The position numbers were made by a program, and so were the translations under genes. A stretch of 64,000 nucleotides of DNA, from positions 488,726,905 to 488,790,904 of the forward strand of contig VDFB02270651.1 of assembly GCA_007258455.2 (NCBI GenBank). The letters run 5' to 3'. Of the stretch, positions 59,364 to 64,000 are shown in pieces. Every line of letters begins with the position of its first letter. Within the stretch, counting starts at the first letter, position 1. The notes beneath the pieces are model-generated. The model ran no database searches, was not told where the DNA came from, and worked only from the letters and a program-made list of their open reading frames with translations. Origin of the DNA: Sequoia sempervirens. Taxonomy: Eukaryota; Streptophyta; Pinopsida; Cupressales; Cupressaceae.

Positions 59364-59733
59364 ATGCAAGATAGCACCAATTAAAGCATAAGAAAGACCA
59401 ATTATTAATGGAAAGCCTATAAAAGTGTGAAAGTGTGTTACAAAACTTTACAACACTCCAAATAAGGAAAGATTAATGTTTATTATGACTAAAATTATGT
59501 TTATTATGCTTAGTTGATTGATAAAACCCTAGAAAAGTGTGAAAGTGTGTTACAACATTTTGCAACACTTTAGCAAGGTACCATTAAAATCTATTAGTTC
59601 ACAAGGGCTGATGACCTAATGCGAATGTGTTATCCACATTACAATACTAAATCAAGGCAACATTAAGCCAAAATACACAAGGAGGGACCAAACAAGTGTG
59701 AAAATACAAAGGGATACATTTTACTACATTGCA
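59364..59733 (-). repeat. 5' LTR of R, outer part (after M)
   Basis: Continues 41628 after M: ATGCAAGATAGCACCAATTA matches 20574 onward of the R 3' LTR. It ends CTACATTGCA followed by ATAAA. Confidence 0.85.
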
Positions 59734-59738
59734 ATAAA

Positions 59739-61309
59739 AATCGATACTACATCCTTAATTTTTTTCCATAGTTGTGACCTAAAAAGGGAATTTTAAAAAT
59801 TTACAAACAATACTTTTATACAATGGTAAGCAATGAATCCAAACTTAAATTAAAGCCTTTTTCTACCACTAGAGTGGGAAAGAACAACATGATTTGAGAG
59901 AATTAAAAATCCAAGAGAAAAAATGTGAAATTCCATCAATTTGGATGACACCAAAATATTAAACTCATTCAATTAAATCCAATTTTGAGAAGCAACCCAC
60001 TTTCCCTTCAATGTCTTCCTTTAAAATCCAAATCCAACTCCAAGTACTACACCAAACAAAAAAATCCCACCATTTATATTTTTCTTGAGAGAGGCTTTTT
60101 TTAACTCCCTTTTTCTATTTTTATTTTCTTATTCAATGTATTTATTTTCCATATATTTTCCCTTTCCTCCCAATTACATATAAGTCAATTGATTAAAATA
60201 TTTCTTAAATCTTTAGAATTATGATTAATTAAATTCAATTCCTAAAGAATGAAACATTTTAACTCATTGAAATAATTTGAATATAATTTTCCAAGATAAC
60301 TAATTACAATTTCCCTTCTTTCCCAATTTCTTAATTCCAATGGATTAAACATCAGTAGAAAAAAATGGTTCATCTATTAAAAAAAAAATCAATTGCAATG
60401 AGGGGATAAATAATCACAATCATAATCACACATTTACTGTTTGACATAGAAATGCAAGTGAAATCTAGAATCACCACTAATTTGAATCCAAATCAATGTA
60501 GGGTGTCACAAGATGCATCTCACACTTGAGTAAATTATAATAAAGTTTAGCAATCACATTAGGCCCAATATGGCATCTACAATATAACCACTATTGTGGA
60601 AAATAACCATATATACATAGTAAAGTCATACATCAACCATACCTACATCACATAAATAATAGCCAAAGTAATTCACACAATAAAGCAATGACATACAACA
60701 TAAAAATAATATAATCAACATGTTTGAAATAGCTCAATATTAATGAACATCATCCAAACATAGGAATATGATAAATGAATAATATTTAGGTACAATGATA
60801 ATAACATACATGTATGAGTATGTATATATCTAGAAAGATAAATTATAACCACTATCAAATCCAATTGTGAGAGTATCACATGCATCACGAAACATAAAAT
60901 TAAAGTTCATAACCCAATAGAAATTTATTTTGAGAACACCTTGATGTAAAATTTAATAAGGTCTAACAATCATCAATACTAAATCTATAGTCACAAAAAT
61001 AATCTAATGCAAATGCTAGAAGCATTACGTCATTCATTAATTATTGTAAAGGATTTTTTCATTAAATTTTTTTATTTTAATCAATTAATATGATTGATAA
61101 ATATTTAATTATTTTAGTAGATATATTATGATATTAATTTTTGATATAAAAAATAAATTGTGGGGGATTTATATATTGATTTTGTGAAACAATAATGAAG
61201 ATAAAATTTGGTGGAATTTAGATTCAATTTGCATAGATATAAAGAATAAAATTATTATTTATATGTATATGTAGTATTGTAAATGTTTCTAGTTGAATTT
61301 TGTTACTAT
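59739..61309. other. Spacer between R and R3, no gene seen
   Basis: Very AT-rich, with A and T runs and scattered ATATAT, but no repeat partner in the window. I find no open frame longer than chance, no tRNA-like fold and no TIRs. It may be old unique or heavily decayed repeat DNA. Confidence 0.55.
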
Positions 61310-63949
61310 TGAAACAATGGAAATAGGGTTCCACCTTTTGAGAGATGGAACTAGGGGGTTTCCTATTTCACTTAGTTTCAGTCAAGGATACCTTAGAGAT
61401 CTCAATCCAATGATAGAATGAGAGAGAGAGATCTACAATAAGGTGTCCTATGGTATGATCAAAGACTAAAAAGGGGTTCACCAACAAGGTAGGGCTTGGA
61501 AAGACTAGTAAAATGAAATAGCTAATGACAAAACCTAATGCTATGTAAAACTCAAATGAATTCCCTAGAAATAAGAGAGGTGCACCTAGAAATCTGTAGA
61601 AGCTCAAAACAAGGTTTGAAATGATAAAATGCTAAATTTAATGAAAATTAGGACTCATACACTAGGCTAGGTGATTTAGTCCCAAATTAGGGTTTCTAGG
61701 GAGGAACAAAAATCTTACAGTGACAAGTATGTAACTCCTAAAATCTAGAAAAAGGCTTGTACTAGGACTCATACACCAGAAGTGGCATATCAATCCTGCC
61801 CAAGCTTTTTAGGGGATCAAAGTTTGAATCTTCTCTTCTATCTCTTCTCTTCCTTCCAATCCATATTTCTAGATTTAAAATGTTGAATTCTACTTTATAG
61901 GTATGATTTAGTGATCTTGTAAACAACGTGACAACTTTGTCAACTTTGCAACTTTGACAACTTCTTCCAATCTTGTCTTCAATGTTTCTTCAACCTAAAT
62001 ATGAAAATATAATGAGGGATACATTGATCAAAACCACACATACACAATAATAGATACTAACATAGATGATGTGAGGTTGAAGATAAACCACTTTCAATTA
62101 TTTTCAAAAAATTAATTTACATATTTAGATTTTACATGCTACATCCTCATGGGCTTGATTCATTACAACAAAAAAAATTGACTTTGAAAGAAAAACTATT
62201 ATTGGAACAACCTTCTCCAACTCCCTCATTTCCCTTTTTATTTTACCTAATAACCACTCTATAATGTTCTAGAAAGTGAAAATTTCCCTTTTGTTTTCAT
62301 GCCAAAAGTCTTGCCATTTGATTTTTGGCCTTGGAAGAAATTTTAATGAAATTAACTTTTTAGAGTGTCAACTTCGCGGGGCCATAACTTTTGATCCTGG
62401 TGTCTGATTTGCTATTATTGCGTATCATTGGAAATCTCTTGATGATCTCTACAACACATGAACCCCATAAGCTAGTTTTCCAACTTTTCAACCTATTTTA
62501 GGGCCTCTAAAGTCTTCATATCTTAATTTGAAGCTGCATTGGAGAAATTTCTTGGGATGAAAATTTTAATTTCTCCCAAACTATGTAGGGTATTGAGTTG
62601 ATTCTTTTGTGACTACAAATGTTTTTCAGATCTACTCCTTTGGGTAAATTTTCAAGTCCATACGATTGCATTTAGGCCAACTTACTAAAAATAGTAACTG
62701 TTTTAAGCTATTTTTGATGCTTGACTGTCTTACACCCCTTAAGTTCCATCATGGAACACAAAAAAACAAAATAAAATAAGGAATTGGTGATGCAAGATTT
62801 CCCTATGCTGTTGGATGCTCCTACATCAAAATCACAGACTAAAGAGAGGGAAAAATGTTTTTTTGTTAGAGGATAGGGGTTTTCCTTTGTCAAACCCCAT
62901 TTTGGTAATCAAACCTTGAAATGAAATCAAATGAAATGGAGGAATGATGAATGAAAAAATATGCAACGTTACAACTCATCAAACCCTTGAATAAGAGGAT
63001 GTAAACATGTATGAGATGGCTAGCAATGAATGCAGATCTTGAATCTTGATTGAATGATATGGATCTTGACTTAAATACTTGCTTGAATAATAAAACCGTA
63101 TATCACAAATGTTAGCACAAAAAACAACATGTGATGAATAATGACTTTAACATGATGCTTAATACTTGAATAATGCTCTAAAATGCTTGATAAACACTCT
63201 TGAATGCTATTGTAGACCCTTGTAATCACTTTTATTCTCTTGTGAACTCCAATTTTCTACAAGGAATGCTCTCATGAAAGTCTTAGGTGACAATGAGTGA
63301 AATAACCTTGTATTTTTACTTGTTTATGCCAAATTTCTTGAAATTACAACACTACAAGATGACATCAGATCTAAGAGAACAAAATATTTCAAAGAATTTG
63401 AATTTAAATTAGGTTTAAGCTAAGCGATACTCATACAGGAGTTGTGGATTATGAGTCCCATTAGGCTAAGCTTGGGACACATATTTCGAGAAATTCTTAG
63501 TTTAATGTGAAATCCAAATTGAGGCCTCGAAACTTAGGTGGGACCCATATGTCCAAGGTGGTGTGTGAGTCCCATATCACTAAATCTAGGCAATATAATC
63601 CAAAAACACATGAATTATGATTAGGTGTTGGTAAATGTTGGGATTAATCTCAGAAATATACATTAATGAAGGTTTGTGGATGAAAAATAAGGCCCATTAA
63701 AGCATAAATAAGCCCAATTCATTAATAAAAACCCTAGATTAGTGTGAAAGTATAAAGTTACACTTTAAAACATCCTAAACTAGGTCTATTTAGGTCCATT
63801 TAGGTCCATTTAGTTTACAATGGCCCAAGACCTAATGTGAATGTGTTAAACACATTACAACACTAAATCAAGGCAACATTAAGCTCAGTTTAATAGGGAG
63901 GGCCCAAACAAGTGTGAAAATGTAGAGGGATACATTTTTTTTCACTAAA
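61310..63949 (-). repeat. 3' LTR of a second R-family element (R3)
   Basis: Diverged match to the R LTRs in the same order: TGAAACAATGG start, CACTAAA end, then a polypurine tract like that of R (63950-63973: minus strand CACTAAAGTGAGGGCTAAA). Without the solo LTR it is about 1.81 kb. It holds four palindromes (61649-61684, 61762-61797, 63425-63459, 63540-63573). Its body lies beyond the window. Confidence 0.75.
62002..62828 (-). mobile_element. Solo LTR inside R3
   Basis: An 827-bp insert absent from R LTRs. It runs TGAAAATATAATG to GATGCTCCTACATCA, with flanks AAATA (61997-62001) and AAATC (62829-62833), and the R 5' LTR also reads AAATC at the homologous empty site. On the minus strand it starts TGATGTAGGAGCATCC, like the LTR of M, though the rest differs. 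Only one LTR is present, so it is what remains after LTR-LTR recombination. Confidence 0.7.
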
Positions 63950-64000
63950 TTTAGCCCTCACTTTAGTGAGAGGATGAACTTGCTTCATACTCACACTAAA

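Larger units (their letters stand above)
19037..59733 (-). mobile_element. Giant LTR element R (gag-protease only) with nested passengers
   Basis: Left LTR 19037-20938 and right LTR 40057-41628 plus 59364-59733 are direct repeats of ~1.9 kb. The whole is flanked by a perfect 5-bp duplication ATAAA (19032-19036 and 59734-59738). A polypurine tract beside the left LTR and gag-protease on the minus strand set the orientation. Without nested N, M, P1, P2 and the SINE it is about 16.4 kb. No RT or integrase motif is visible between the protease and the 3' LTR, so it is probably non-autonomous, like plant TR-GAG elements. The gag and knuckle resemble the Athila/Tat side of Ty3/gypsy. Confidence 0.85.

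Overview
The window is a plant nuclear repeat block. It is AT-rich and holds Ty1/copia and Ty3/gypsy retrotransposons primed by initiator-Met tRNA, two chromoviruses, a tRNA-derived SINE with a poly(A) tail, and TIR DNA elements nested several layers deep. Old, unpurged, nested LTR elements of this kind fit a seed plant with a very large genome, possibly a conifer-like gymnosperm. The species cannot be named from the sequence. I see no intact host gene; every recognisable protein is a broken transposon protein.

Left complex (1-18226). A minus-strand Ty1/copia element (here C) has its 3' LTR cut by the window start (1-1068), then a polypurine tract, RT/RNase H, integrase, protease and gag, and a 5' LTR at 15877-18226. 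Its gag is split by a nested minus-strand element with ~3 kb LTRs (here L, 4846-15636). L has a short internal region encoding an unknown acidic protein and no pol. A 1526-bp tandem duplication spans the gag/L junction. Two copies of one ~0.8 kb TIR element sit in the L 5' LTR and the C 5' LTR.

Right complex (19037-59733). A minus-strand LTR element (here R) is flanked by a perfect ATAAA duplication and spans about 40.7 kb including its passengers. It encodes gag and protease but no visible RT or integrase. Its 3' half carries a ~113-bp minisatellite and a 2.2-kb tandem duplication. Nested in R are a SINE in the protease region, a plus-strand protease-only element (here N, 33123-39657), and, in its 5' LTR, a minus-strand chromovirus (here M, 41629-59363). 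M carries two further plus-strand insertions: a degenerate full-length chromovirus (P1, 43993-51291) and a protease-only relative (P2, 53403-57469).

Right end (61310-64000). A second R-family LTR (R3), interrupted by a solo LTR, runs out of the window.

Only 18227-19031 and 59739-61309 are not assigned to an element. R-family LTRs also carry a recurrent imperfect palindrome, four per LTR, which I consider the most interesting undescribed structure. Boundaries come from reading TG...CA ends, target-site duplications, primer sites and LTR pairing by eye; no alignment or database search was run.
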